Of a stretch of 15,728 bases of DNA, positions 7,566 to 13,818 are shown one piece after another; positions within the stretch are counted from its first letter, which is position 1; each line of letters opens with the position of its first letter. The position numbers were made by a program, and so were the translations under genes. This stretch comes from Terriglobia bacterium (GTDB lineage Bacteria > Acidobacteriota > Terriglobia > UBA7540): NCBI GenBank assembly GCA_030040515.1, contig JASHTO010000194.1, positions 1 through 15,728 of the forward strand, given 5' to 3'. The notes beneath the pieces were generated by a model. That model made no database searches, was not told the origin of the DNA, and saw nothing but the letters and a program-made list of their open reading frames with translations.

Positions 7566-7965
7566 GCATCACGGGCGGGACGCCCGTGCCACCTTCAGCC
7601 CCAAACACCTCGCCCCTTAACCAACGAAATATGAATTTCAAGTCGTCCATCAGAATGTCAGCCAGGCCGATTTCGCCCTCTTCGGGTGTTCCTGAAAATC
7701 GCGGCTGCACGAACAGGCGCGTTAACGTTCCGTTCAGCCAGGTTGTGAACGCCTCGATATCCTGCGGCTTGATTTCCTCCGGCTTGGCGTCGGTAATGCG
7801 CGATTGAAGCTGTGTACCCTCGCGCCCGATGGCAAGAGCGGCAAAAATCGGAGGCCGGCAGAGCAGAACGGAAAGGCCCGACGCGGGCAAATCGATCCGC
7901 TCAATGCCGGCGCGTTCCAGAGCGCGCTTGAAGTCTTCGGGTTTGGCAATTCCGTTGCCTGACAT
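7393..7965 (-). CDS. Tail assembly chaperone, upstream piece (split gene)
   Basis: The start is the ATG at 7965 (MSGNGIAKPEDFKRALE), with GGAG seven bases upstream. The first ~124 residues look native: LPASGLSVLLCRPPIF, then EAFTTWLNGTLTRLFVQPRF, then IGLADILMDDLKFIFRWLRG. This pattern (a P-S-G-L strand, a helix ending in V-x-P-R, and a D-D-L-x-F-I-F-R-W helix) is characteristic of phage tail assembly chaperones that coat the tape measure before tube polymerisation. At residue ~125 the frame enters a palindromic repeat (translated GGTGVPPVMHGRDGHAT), after which the remaining ~50 residues are Gly/Arg/Pro-rich and unlike a real protein. Removing 49 or 52 bases of repeat joins it in frame to the piece ending at 7332, giving a ~193-residue protein. 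Confidence 0.75.
   Translation of the reverse strand: MSGNGIAKPEDFKRALERAGIERIDLPASGLSVLLCRPPIFAALAIGREGTQLQSRITDAKPEEIKPQDIEAFTTWLNGTLTRLFVQPRFSGTPEEGEIGLADILMDDLKFIFRWLRGEVFGAEGGTGVPPVMHGRDGHATPATQDLGRFPGGQGAASVPRGSGETQPLPSERAAGAQRHAGVPAGLHCG
7542..7593. repeat. GTGGCATGGCC / GGCGGGACGCCC palindrome inserted in the chaperone gene
   Basis: Outer ends GTGGCA (7544-7549) and TGCCAC (7587-7592) are complementary. Inside are two hairpins, GGCCG/CGGCC and GGGCG/CGCCC around TCC and GGA centres. It is a different family from the GTAGCC elements. The dyad spans 49 bases (52 with the flanking GC-rich bases); both lengths are one more than a multiple of three, so insertion shifts the reading frame. 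Confidence 0.88.
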
Positions 7966-7976
7966 TAATGAGCTCC

Positions 7977-8072
7977 GTAAGGGCACCCCTTGCGGGTGCC
8001 CTGCCTTACCATGTGGGGGTCCCCTGCCCGATATCGCTGCACGGAAGGGCAGGGACGAGCCCTGCCCCTACA
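7977..8072. repeat. GTAAGGGCACCC / GGGCAGGG palindromic element
   Basis: The left hairpin pairs GTAAGGGCACC with GGTGCCCTGCCTTAC. The right half contains GGGCAGGGACGAGCCCTGCCCCTAC. It is related to the 84-bp GTAGGGGC element at 5676-5759 and lies between the tail tube gene and the chaperone. Its edge carries the GGAG that serves as ribosome binding site for the chaperone start at 7965. Confidence 0.85.
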
Positions 8073-8076
8073 AAAA

Positions 8077-8865
8077 TCATATTTGCCGGTACACCTTCCC
8101 GCCCCGATCCCCCACCGGCCGGTTCAAATCCGCGACGGCCTGGAAGGTGATTTTGTACGTCGTCTCCTTGCCGCGCTGGAAGGGCAGCTTCACAGCTTCT
8201 TTCTGGTAGGCGCGGTAGATCTGCGAGACCACGAATTTAGAGGTTTGGTCCTTGCGTTTCGAAATCAGCAGCACGCCGAACTTGGGGACGGGCATCAATC
8301 CGCCGAACGCAATCTCTTCGTAGGCCTGAGCGCCGGCCGGCAGTGTGCTATCCGTGCCGGTGGCGTAAGTCCCCTGGGGAATCAGGAGTTGAAGCTTGGC
8401 GCAATCCGATTCTTTGAGCGTCACCGCGACCGAATCCACCTCGCCGGTCATCACCGCGTCGATGGGCAAGGTTTCTTGATCGGCAGTCGTTTCTTCCACT
8501 TTGGCGCCGATGTCGAGATCGGTCGCGCCCTCCAGTGCGCCCGCGAAAAGATAAGCGGGCGCCAGCGCCACGCAAGTCCACACCACGGTCGAGCCGTCAG
8601 CGGTGGTCGCGCCCAACGTGGCGCCCCATGTGCCGGGCGCGTTGGCAAACGTAGTGCCGCCCGTCGTGCATTCCTGAATGTTGCCGTTCGGGTCGACAAT
8701 CATCTGGCCGGCGGTGACGGCCGTGGCGCTGGGCCAGGCAGGCTGCGTCGGCGTGCCATCCGATCCGATAACGTGCCGGTGGCCGGTGGCCGGAGCGCAG
8801 ACATTTAAATAAAGCCACCCGGGTCCTTGATGAATCAGTGTCGGGGTTGCGGTGCCAAGAGCCAT
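8077..8865 (-). CDS. Major tail tube protein with inserted surface domain, 262 aa
   Basis: The start ATG at 8865 is preceded by AAGGAG at good spacing. The protein opens with a tube-like strand (LIHQGPGWLYLNVCAP) and resumes it after an insertion at PAYLFAGALEGATDLDIGAK. It continues with the alternation of strands expected of a tail tube subunit (VMTGEVDSVAVTLKE, then KLQLLIPQ, then FGVLLISKRKDQ and YKITFQAVADLNRP). Such subunits stack as hexameric rings around the tape measure. Residues ~41-101 interrupt the fold with a small domain: W44, G53, IVD at 56-58, N60, N62, Q64, then LGATTADGS and a Trp. The same pattern occurs in the giant hub protein. Insertions of this sort on tail tubes usually point outward and may bind cell-surface sugars, but binding is inferred. 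Gene order before the chaperone and tape measure supports the call. Confidence 0.85.
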   Translation of the reverse strand: MALGTATPTLIHQGPGWLYLNVCAPATGHRHVIGSDGTPTQPAWPSATAVTAGQMIVDPNGNIQECTTGGTTFANAPGTWGATLGATTADGSTVVWTCVALAPAYLFAGALEGATDLDIGAKVEETTADQETLPIDAVMTGEVDSVAVTLKESDCAKLQLLIPQGTYATGTDSTLPAGAQAYEEIAFGGLMPVPKFGVLLISKRKDQTSKFVVSQIYRAYQKEAVKLPFQRGKETTYKITFQAVADLNRPVGDRGGKVYRQI

Positions 8866-8876
8866 GTTAGCTCCTT

Positions 8877-8967
8877 ACTTTTGAATTTTGCCTTTTGCTT
8901 TTTGCCTTTTGACTTTTCCTGCCGAAGAGCGAAGTCAAAAGGCAAATTTCAAAGCGCAAAAGTGAAA
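8877..8967. repeat. TTTTGCCTTTTGACTTT palindromic repeat
   Basis: An A/T-rich element contrasts with the GC-rich surroundings. The segment at 8901-8915 (TTTGCCTTTTGACTT) is the exact reverse complement of 8932-8946, and the flanks continue as imperfect TTTTGCC/GGCAAA units. It spans nearly the whole gap between the tail completion gene and the tail tube gene. Confidence 0.88.
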
Positions 8968-9540
8968 TCACGTTTCCTCAAGGTCGAAAATCACCGTCAG
9001 CGTCACGCGCATGATGGGAACGTCAATGCCGGGAACTTCCACCGGGCCGGGCTTGTGCGACTCAATGAAAACGTCATTCACGGTTCCCGCGGCGTTGGGC
9101 GCGGTGGTTCCGCTCGGCACGGTTTCATGCTGAATGGGCAGCGAGGTAGTCCAATCGCTGAGATCAGGCCAGGGTCCGGCGCTCGTAATGATCATGTCGA
9201 GCAGCCAGCCGTAATCCTGCGCGTCTTCCTGAGCCATTTCCTGGTCGTACTGGCCGGTATCGAGCGCCAGGCGGATGCGCGCTTCGTGGTAGCGCGTGGT
9301 TTTGTCGTCGCTGCGCACGAAGTTGGTGGAATCGATTTCGAAATAGAGCCACGGCCAGCTTGTGCGCGTGCCCGGCCCCTTGTGGAACTCCGCGATCGCG
9401 CTGAGCGGCTGATTGCCGTCCACCGCGCGCGCCGCGTTCACCACTGCCAGCGCCGAAGCCTGATCGCGCTGGATGATGGCGATCAACTGGTTGACCAGCG
9501 GCTTTGCGAAAAGAGCTTGATATGCTTGTGTCCAGGCCAT
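8968..9540 (-). CDS. Tail completion / tail terminator-like protein, 190 aa
   Basis: The start ATG at 9540 follows AAGG with six bases of spacing. The N-terminus is helical (AYQALFAKPLVNQLIAII); the centre has strands and aromatic residues (TSWPWLYFEIDSTNF, then RYHEARIRLALDTGQ). An acidic helix with EDAQDYGWLLDMII follows, and it ends in a clear beta strand (MRVTLTVIFDLEE). Size, alpha/beta character and position between the head-tail adaptor and the tail tube match the tail terminator or neck-completion protein that caps the tube and joins it to the head. The identity rests on gene order and overall pattern, since this family is poorly conserved. The gene ends against the A/T-rich palindrome. 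Confidence 0.7.
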   Translation of the reverse strand: MAWTQAYQALFAKPLVNQLIAIIQRDQASALAVVNAARAVDGNQPLSAIAEFHKGPGTRTSWPWLYFEIDSTNFVRSDDKTTRYHEARIRLALDTGQYDQEMAQEDAQDYGWLLDMIITSAGPWPDLSDWTTSLPIQHETVPSGTTAPNAAGTVNDVFIESHKPGPVEVPGIDVPIMRVTLTVIFDLEET

Positions 9541-9561
9541 ATTTTGCCTTTAACGATGTTT

Positions 9562-9642
9562 GGTAGCCACGGCACGAATTCGGTGCCGTGGGCTTTTGTC
9601 GCGCCGAGGAACCCACGGCACCGAAATCGTGCCGTGGCTACC
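9562..9642. repeat. GTAGCC double-hairpin element, copy 3
   Basis: Left hairpin CCACGGCAC/GTGCCGTGG, right hairpin CCCACGGCACCG/CGTGCCGTGG, outer ends GGTAGCC and GGCTACC. The adjacent upstream gene's TGA stop directly touches this element, with no spacer base between them. Confidence 0.94.
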
Positions 9643-10176
9643 TCAAAATTCTTTCCTGTCCCATTTCTTAAATACATTCGTCGAAGCTTCGCTCGACGTC
9701 TCGCTCGGATACTGATCTCCGCCGGCGACTCCGCCCAATTGCGGGCGCGGCGTTTCCACCTTGGCTTCCGAATCGAACAGGTAGTCGTAGTCGCCGCCTT
9801 CTGCCAGGGGCGTGCCTTCGGCGTCGCGGGCGTTCAGCTTGTTGCACATCTCGCGGTAACCGTCCTCGAAGCTCTTGGCCACGCGCGCCGCCGCGGTGAT
9901 TCCCGAGGTCTCGAACACCTCGGCCAATTGCGCACAGGCGCCGTAGCGATTGATCTTCTCGAGCAGGTTCAACTGGTCGGTCGAGAAGCTGCCTTGCCAG
10001 GCCGGAAATCCCACGGCCTGGTAGGCCTCCTGAAAGCGCCGCTGCAAAATGCCGTCGATTTCGCCCGCCACGTCATCGATATAATTCTGGATGAGCGTGT
10101 CGGAAGGCCCCTTCGGCCCATTCTGAACGAACGTGGGGAACATGCCCGCGACTTGATTGACTGTGGTGTAAGACAT
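9643..10176 (-). CDS. Head-tail adaptor (connector) protein, 177 aa
   Basis: The start is placed at the ATG at 10176 (MSYTTVNQVAGMFPTFV). The ORF extends 42 codons further upstream, but those codons come from the GTAGCC element and the AACTCG repeat. Only a weak GGGG-type ribosome binding site is present. The protein is mostly helical: LIQNYIDDVAGEIDGILQRR, then LLEKINRYGACAQLAEVFE and VAKSFEDGYREMCNKLN. A small N-terminal helix, a D-x-x-A-x-E-I-D-x-x-L helix and a long helical pair are what is seen in HK97 gp6-like or DUF1320-like adaptors that form the ring below the portal. The C-terminal ~40 residues are acidic and flexible (EGGDYDYLFDSEAK). Position after the capsid genes and before the tail completion protein agrees. 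Confidence 0.75.
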   Translation of the reverse strand: MSYTTVNQVAGMFPTFVQNGPKGPSDTLIQNYIDDVAGEIDGILQRRFQEAYQAVGFPAWQGSFSTDQLNLLEKINRYGACAQLAEVFETSGITAAARVAKSFEDGYREMCNKLNARDAEGTPLAEGGDYDYLFDSEAKVETPRPQLGGVAGGDQYPSETSSEASTNVFKKWDRKEF

Positions 10177-10183
10177 AGCGAAC

Positions 10184-10206
10184 CCCGAAACTCGAAATTC
10201 GAAAGT
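10184..10206. repeat. AACTCG/AATTCG low-complexity repeat
   Basis: CCGAAACTCG and AAATTCGAAAG lie just upstream of the ATG at 10176, next to GTAGCC element copy 4. Confidence 0.65.
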
Positions 10207-10209
10207 CCG

Positions 10210-10293
10210 GGTAGCCACGGCACGACTTCTGTGCCGTGGGCTTTTCCCTTCATTCCGAAGTACCCACGGCACAACGTGCGTGCCGTGGCTACC
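10210..10293. repeat. GTAGCC double-hairpin element, copy 4
   Basis: Both hairpins carry the common CCACGGCAC/GTGCCGTGG stem, with loops GACTTCT on the left and AACGTGC on the right; the spacer between the hairpins is about 20 bases. It fills the junction between the 96-aa gene and the adaptor gene. Confidence 0.94.
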
Positions 10294-10320
10294 ATCTCCC
10301 ATCTATTCGCCACTCCTGCG

Positions 10321-10611
10321 TCACACGGTGACGTACACACTGATCGTGGTCCCGCTTCCCGAATCGACGGTGTAATACAAATTGGTGTTGTCCGCCGCCT
10401 GGGTGCGGTGCACGGCCACGTCCGAAGTGAGCAGGACGATCTCATCGATGGGCGTCGCGCCGAGCGACGGATTCTCGCGTTCAGTGATCCCGTGCGGAAT
10501 CGTATTTGCACCGCTGGCGAGGCCCGTGATGTCCACGCGAATGTGCCGGTAAAGCCGCCGACGGTCTTCGCGGAAACTGTAGAGCGTGGTGAATGTTGCT
10601 GAAGCTGACAT
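10321..10611 (-). CDS. Small head-module protein, 96 aa
   Basis: The ATG at 10611 has a strong GGAGG seven bases upstream. After a basic helical opening (FREDRRRLYRHIRVDI) the protein is beta-rich: GLASGANTIPHGI, then PIDEIVLLTSDVAVH and DNTNLYYTVDSGSG, ending TISVYVTV. The phrase TGLxxGxNTxPHG and the final D-x-T-N-L-Y-x-T-V pattern recall small phage structural or capsid-associated proteins with a beta-sandwich fold. I do not recognise a named family. Its place in the head-to-neck part of the module and its size suggest a minor head or decoration component. Confidence 0.82.
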   Translation of the reverse strand: MSASATFTTLYSFREDRRRLYRHIRVDITGLASGANTIPHGITERENPSLGATPIDEIVLLTSDVAVHRTQAADNTNLYYTVDSGSGTTISVYVTV

Positions 10612-10622
10612 ATCAAAACCTC

Positions 10623-10689
10623 CGTCAGTAATCGCCCTCCGGCAAAGCCGAAGGCTTTACGGCGGCTGGCCCTTCAAAGGGGCCTGACG
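10623..10689. repeat. CGTCAG...CTGACG dyad
   Basis: CGTCAG at 10623-10628 pairs with CTGACG at 10684-10689. Inside are two small stems, AAAGCC/GGCTTT and GGCCCTT/AGGGGCC (one wobble pair). It is non-coding and its left edge overlaps the ribosome binding site region of the 96-aa gene. Confidence 0.65.
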
Positions 10690-10700
10690 CCGGTAAGAAA

Positions 10701-10782
10701 CCCCTCACCCGATCACCCCTTCTCCCCTCTTCCCTCTCCCCTGGGGAGAGGGAAGAGGGGGGAAGGGAGTTGGGGTGAGGGG
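10701..10782. repeat. CCCCTCACCC...GGGGTGAGGGG palindrome
   Basis: CCCCTCACCC pairs with GGGGTGAGGG, and the centre has CCCTCTTCCCTCTCCCC against GGGGAGAGGGAAGAGGG, a long nearly perfect pyrimidine/purine stem. It is related in design to the element at 7131-7262. Confidence 0.92.
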
Positions 10783-10790
10783 TCGGTTGT

Positions 10791-11132
10791 TCACTTTTTC
10801 TTCGCCGCCTTGGCGGCACGGAAGGCCACGAATTCCTCGTATTCGGCTTTTTCCGCCACGGCTTTGGCGGCTGCGGCAGCCGCCTCCTCCTGAGCCTTCT
10901 TTTCCCGCGCCGCCGCGCCGCCGATCGGATCCGGCTTGCCTTCGAACAGAGGCACCTGGCCATGAATCAAGGCGCTGGCTTCCTCCTCGGTCAGCTCGAT
11001 CTCACCGGAGGCATTCACCGGGATGGGCTTCCCGTGTCCGCCGCTGGGCAGTTGCTTCGGCCCCATCGCGCCACTGGGAACGTACAGAACGTTATTCTTC
11101 TCGATGGGCTGCAGAACCAGGTACTTGGGCAT
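10791..11132 (-). CDS. Small head-module protein with Ala/Lys-rich coiled-coil tail, 113 aa
   Basis: The start ATG at 11132 has GAGG seven bases upstream, at the edge of an AACTCG repeat. The N-terminal half is a small strand-rich domain (YLVLQPIEKNNVLYVPSG) followed by ELTEEEASALIHGQVPLF, a pattern common in short phage head proteins that sit next to the capsid gene. The C-terminal ~45 residues are almost entirely Ala, Glu, Lys and Arg (AAAREKKAQEEAAA, ending AAKAAKKK) and are predicted helical or coiled coil. Function is not known. Its place directly after the major capsid gene suggests a head completion or capsid-associated role. Confidence 0.82.
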   Translation of the reverse strand: MPKYLVLQPIEKNNVLYVPSGAMGPKQLPSGGHGKPIPVNASGEIELTEEEASALIHGQVPLFEGKPDPIGGAAAREKKAQEEAAAAAAKAVAEKAEYEEFVAFRAAKAAKKK

Positions 11133-11141
11133 GGCTAAACC

Positions 11142-11209
11142 TCGAAACTCGAAATTGGAAACTCGAAACTCGCCAGAGGAATTTCGGTTGACGAGTTTCG
11201 AATTTCGGC
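11142..11209. repeat. AACTCG/AATTCG repeat, inverted pair
   Basis: Several GAAACTCGAAA units on the left face inverted CGAGTTTCGAATTTCGG on the right, so this copy forms a dyad. It fills the entire gap between the major capsid gene and the 113-aa gene. Confidence 0.8.
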
Positions 11210-11214
11210 CTTCA

Positions 11215-12156
11215 TTACGCCACCGCCGACTTGAAAACGTACATGGCGCTGGGCACGACCAGCTTCACGCAGTAATACGTCTGGAATTCGATCATGTCGC
11301 CGCTGCGCTCTTCCACGCGATAGCGTTTCACGAGCATCCCGCCGTTCTGCGGAACCCCGTAGAGCCAACGGAACGTTGTGCCCGGCGTGATCATCATCTG
11401 TCCCTGCCCCGAGGGGACGTAAGCCAGGATGGCGTTCTTCCCCCAGATGTAGTTCAGGCTGGTGGCAATGCCCTGTTGAGTCGTGTCATACAGGGATTTA
11501 GCGACGATCAGGTTCTCAACGTTGAACAATCCGGCGAGCTGCTGATCGGTGGGATACCCGAGCGGCAGCGCGTGGTTCTTGAAGCGGTCGAGAATGATGG
11601 GATGCTGGATAAGCTGCAACCACACCGGGTAACCCAGCAGCAGCGTGTTCGGTTCCTTGGTGCTGTTCAGCAGGATGGTGGTGCGCTGCGCGGTGATGGC
11701 GGCGACGGGATCGGAGTTCTGGAAATCGCTCCATTGCGCCGTCCCCGTCAGCGTGGTGCTGGGCACCGACGAGGTGTTCATGACCAGGTTGAACACTTGA
11801 ATCTCGCGCTGCTTGTCAATGATGTCCGCCAGCGTTTCGGTGGTGAAGACTTCCGGCCCGGTCGAGAAGTCCCACTTGGCGCGGAGTTCATCGGGGATGA
11901 GTTGCTTCTGCGCTTTTCCATCGCAGTAGTACTCGTCGTTCGACATGCGCCAGGCGGGCAGTTCATTGGCTTCGCTGCCCGGGGCGCGTTCCGTGTTGTA
12001 AGCCTTGAAGCGCTCGAACCCGAAAATCGGATAGCGGTCGTTTTGCTTGGCGACGGGGAAGTCGGGGAAAAGCCGCCCCGCCACAAAATCCTGGTTGCGG
12101 TACACAATCGAGTAATTCGTCAAAAACTGGTCGAGATGGGCTAAAGAAACTTCCAT
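11215..12156 (-). CDS. Major capsid protein, 313 aa
   Basis: The start is set at the ATG at 12156 (MEVSLAHLDQFLTNYSI), with GAGG five bases upstream; the 14-codon extension upstream begins in repeat DNA. The sequence matches the common tailed-phage major capsid pattern throughout: an N-terminal arm (NQDFVAGRLFPDFPV), a long helix (ETLADIIDKQREIQVFNLVM), and the TLTGTAQWSDF segment. Then come the DPVAAITAQRTTILL helix, EPNTLLLGYPVWLQLIQHP, the IWGKNAILAYVP strand and a C-terminal FQTYYCVKLVVPSAMYVF strand. These subunits form the icosahedral shell with an HK97-like fold. The gene follows the protease, scaffold and decoration genes, the usual order. Nothing looks broken. This is the firmest call in the window. 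Confidence 0.93.
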   Translation of the reverse strand: MEVSLAHLDQFLTNYSIVYRNQDFVAGRLFPDFPVAKQNDRYPIFGFERFKAYNTERAPGSEANELPAWRMSNDEYYCDGKAQKQLIPDELRAKWDFSTGPEVFTTETLADIIDKQREIQVFNLVMNTSSVPSTTLTGTAQWSDFQNSDPVAAITAQRTTILLNSTKEPNTLLLGYPVWLQLIQHPIILDRFKNHALPLGYPTDQQLAGLFNVENLIVAKSLYDTTQQGIATSLNYIWGKNAILAYVPSGQGQMMITPGTTFRWLYGVPQNGGMLVKRYRVEERSGDMIEFQTYYCVKLVVPSAMYVFKSAVA

Positions 12157-12184
12157 GGAAACCTCTGGATACGGGCCAGCGATT

Positions 12185-12281
12185 GGTAGCCACGGCATTG
12201 AATTTTATGCCATGGGTTCCTGGTCGCCACGACTGCCCACGGCATTGAAGAACATGCCGTGGTTACCAACGCCGTGGTTAC
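12185..12281. repeat. GTAGCC double-hairpin element, copy 5 (degenerate, plus extra half unit)
   Basis: The stems are CCACGGCAT/ATGCCATGG on the left (one wobble-type mismatch) and CCACGGCAT/ATGCCGTGG on the right, so the arm-end variant T:A is shared by both. The right end reads GTGGTTACC instead of GTGGCTACC. A second partial end, GCCGTGGTTACCC, follows immediately, as if a fragment of another copy is attached. The proper element is 12185-12267. Confidence 0.9.
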
Positions 12282-12309
12282 CCGCCGTCCGTATCGCGCG
12301 CAGCCTGGT

Positions 12310-12329
12310 CGTCCCGCTTCAGCGGGATT
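12310..12329. repeat. CGTCCCGC...GCGGGATT small hairpin, copy 1
   Basis: TCCCGCT and AGCGGGA pair around TC. The same flanks and stem recur at 14653-14672, so this is a small repeat family. It lies between two larger repeats upstream of the capsid gene. Confidence 0.65.
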
Positions 12330-12350
12330 CCACGCCGGGCGCCGCCCTGC

Positions 12351-12400
12351 TGTAGCGGCGGTCTATCGACCGTCGCCGGCGCTCACAGAGCGCCGCTACA
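12351..12400. repeat. TGTAGCGGCG palindrome, 50 bp
   Basis: TGTAGCGGCG at the left end is the perfect reverse complement of CGCCGCTACA at the right end. Inside are the stems CGGTC/GACCG and GCGCTC/GAGCGC. It sits immediately downstream of the decoration gene. The right edge of the window (15720-15728) begins with the same bases. Confidence 0.9.
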
Positions 12401-12410
12401 ATCAAACCCG

Positions 12411-12917
12411 CTACACCTTGGTTTGGTGCAGATTCACCTGAATGCGAATCCGCTGGTTCACCGCCGTGGGCGGATACTTGGCCTTGCCCACTACGTACGC
12501 GGTGTTGCCGGTCGTGACGTTGCGGATGGAGGTGACGCGGCCATAGGCGTCGGCGATCACCACATCATCTTCAGCTTGAATAGTGGTGTCCGCGGCGATC
12601 ACTTCCGCCTCCGCGGCGTTGATCACCAGGCCCCAGGCGCGCCCCTGCGAGGTGAACGGCGTGGGCGGTGTCGAGCCGGTGATGGGATTGTTGGTTGTCG
12701 GGTCGAGCCACAGTTCCGAGGTGAGCGGATAACCGGGCTCCACCACGTCCTGGGACAGCACTCCCGTGGGCGCCGTGTTGAATCCGGACGGCAGCCCGAC
12801 GTAGAAATCCGATTCAGTCGAGGGGTTATAGACCGGCAAGCTCATCACCGTGCCGCGCAGGGCGCGGATGTTGGTGTCGAACTTGGCGGCCGTCAGTCCT
12901 TCATTTCCTAATGGCAT
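12411..12917 (-). CDS. Probable capsid decoration protein, 168 aa
   Basis: The start is the ATG at 12917 (MPLGNEGLTAAKFDT), with AGGAGG six bases upstream. The frame is open 25 codons further, but those codons come from the GTAGCC element and are rejected. The protein is beta-rich and without Cys. It opens with a short helix, then FYVGLPSGFNTAP, PLTSELWLDPTTN and GRAWGLVINAAEAEVI, and ends with strands typical of capsid cement proteins (DDVVIADAYGRVTSI, TAYVVGKAKYPP and a basic RIRIQVNL). Its placement between scaffold/protease and major capsid is the standard place for a head decoration protein that stabilises the shell. The family assignment is by pattern and context, not by a unique motif. 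Confidence 0.78.
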   Translation of the reverse strand: MPLGNEGLTAAKFDTNIRALRGTVMSLPVYNPSTESDFYVGLPSGFNTAPTGVLSQDVVEPGYPLTSELWLDPTTNNPITGSTPPTPFTSQGRAWGLVINAAEAEVIAADTTIQAEDDVVIADAYGRVTSIRNVTTGNTAYVVGKAKYPPTAVNQRIRIQVNLHQTKV

Positions 12918-12935
12918 GTGTGTTCCTCCTATATT

Positions 12936-13018
12936 GGTAGCCACGGCAGCGATTTTCTGCCGTGGGCTCTTATTGCGTGCCGAAGTACCCACGGCACAGA
13001 ATTCGTGCCGTGGCTACC
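12936..13018. repeat. GTAGCC double-hairpin element, copy 6
   Basis: The left hairpin is CCACGGCAG/CTGCCGTGG and the right is CCACGGCAC/GTGCCGTGG, so the two hairpins carry different but internally compensated end pairs. The left half is identical to that of copy 7 at 14556-14638 for about 35 bases, suggesting these two are recent relatives. Confidence 0.94.
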
Positions 13019-13032
13019 CGAGCGATCTTTCG

Positions 13033-13818
13033 TTAAACGCTTTTGGCGTCCGCGCGGTAGTTCTTGAGCAGGTCGGGATTACTTTTCGCAACCAGGGCTC
13101 CCGCCTTGCGATGGGCCTCCAGCTCATTCAGGCGCGGCTCCGCCTGCAAGAGTTGCTGCTTCTTTTCTTCCACCAGGCGGCTGAAGAGCTGGCGGGGTGA
13201 TTCGCCGGTCTCCGCACCCGTGCCGCCGATTCCGACGACGGAATTCGGTTTGTACATTGCCGGCCGGTCTTCAATGAGCGACTTGAAAGCCGGGCCGTCG
13301 GAAAGCGCCAGGCGCAGCGGCGCGCCCGTGGCCATCATGGCCGGCGTGATCTGGCCGCGCTGGAAGGCGCTCAGCACGCGCTGCTCGGCCTCCTTGGCGC
13401 GCCGCCACGCCGAGCGGCTGATGCGCCCGCTGTCATCGAGCGAATCGAGGCGCTGCGGGTTCAGCCGGCCGTCCGGGCCGATGCTTTCGCACAGTACCGT
13501 CACTTCGGCCTTGGGCGGATGCAGCGCCAGCGCCACCAGGTTGCGGATCTCCTCCGCCGACCGGCCCTCCGCGCCGACTTCACGGGCGAACCGCGCACAG
13601 GCGTCGGCGCTTAATGTCGATATGCCAGCGCCAGGCGCGCTCAGGCTGCCGGGGTCGGACTCCGTCGCTTTGCCCGGCCCAGTGCCGGACGGTGCGAGGT
13701 CCAGATGCTTTTGAGCGTAGTCGCACAGGTGGCCGTGTTCGATTTCACCGACTTTACTCTCCCCATCGTAGACATCGTGTGTGCCGTCGGCGGAGCACTT
13801 GAGAGTCAGCATTGCCAT
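13033..13818 (-). CDS. Nested scaffold protein from an internal start, 261 aa
   Basis: The ATG at 13818 lies in the same frame as the protease gene and is preceded by AAGGAGGAAAT, the strongest ribosome binding site in the vicinity. The resulting protein begins MAMLTLKCSADGTHDVYDG and reads like a natural N-terminus. It shares its C-terminus with the long product, including EEIRNLVALAL, SAFQRGQITPAMMATG and the charged KKQQLLQAEPRLNELEAHRK helix. In Mu and lambda the scaffold is likewise made from an internal start of the protease gene (Mu I/Z, lambda C/Nu3), so a separate scaffold is expected here by analogy. A palindromic repeat lies just upstream, as at real gene junctions in this window, so the long ORF may even be a read-through fusion of two genes. 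Confidence 0.72.
   Translation of the reverse strand: MAMLTLKCSADGTHDVYDGESKVGEIEHGHLCDYAQKHLDLAPSGTGPGKATESDPGSLSAPGAGISTLSADACARFAREVGAEGRSAEEIRNLVALALHPPKAEVTVLCESIGPDGRLNPQRLDSLDDSGRISRSAWRRAKEAEQRVLSAFQRGQITPAMMATGAPLRLALSDGPAFKSLIEDRPAMYKPNSVVGIGGTGAETGESPRQLFSRLVEEKKQQLLQAEPRLNELEAHRKAGALVAKSNPDLLKNYRADAKSV

Noticed and set aside
7542..7593. Lambda-type programmed -1 frameshift in the tail chaperone
   Set aside because: The second piece is in the +1 (or -2) frame, that frame has a TGA at 7569-7571, and no slippery heptamer is present in the right register. A repeat insertion explains the offset.
7255..7634. Plus-strand ORFs of 112-121 codons near the tape measure
   Set aside because: They begin in a palindromic spacer and run antisense through the chaperone pieces; no ribosome binding site or protein-like pattern.
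8827..10602. Long plus-strand open frame of 591 codons, and others such as 3193-4185 and 11023-12144
   Set aside because: They run antisense through several well-supported minus-strand genes and through the repeats, have Arg/His/Gly-rich composition and lack ribosome binding sites. High GC content keeps the opposite strand open.
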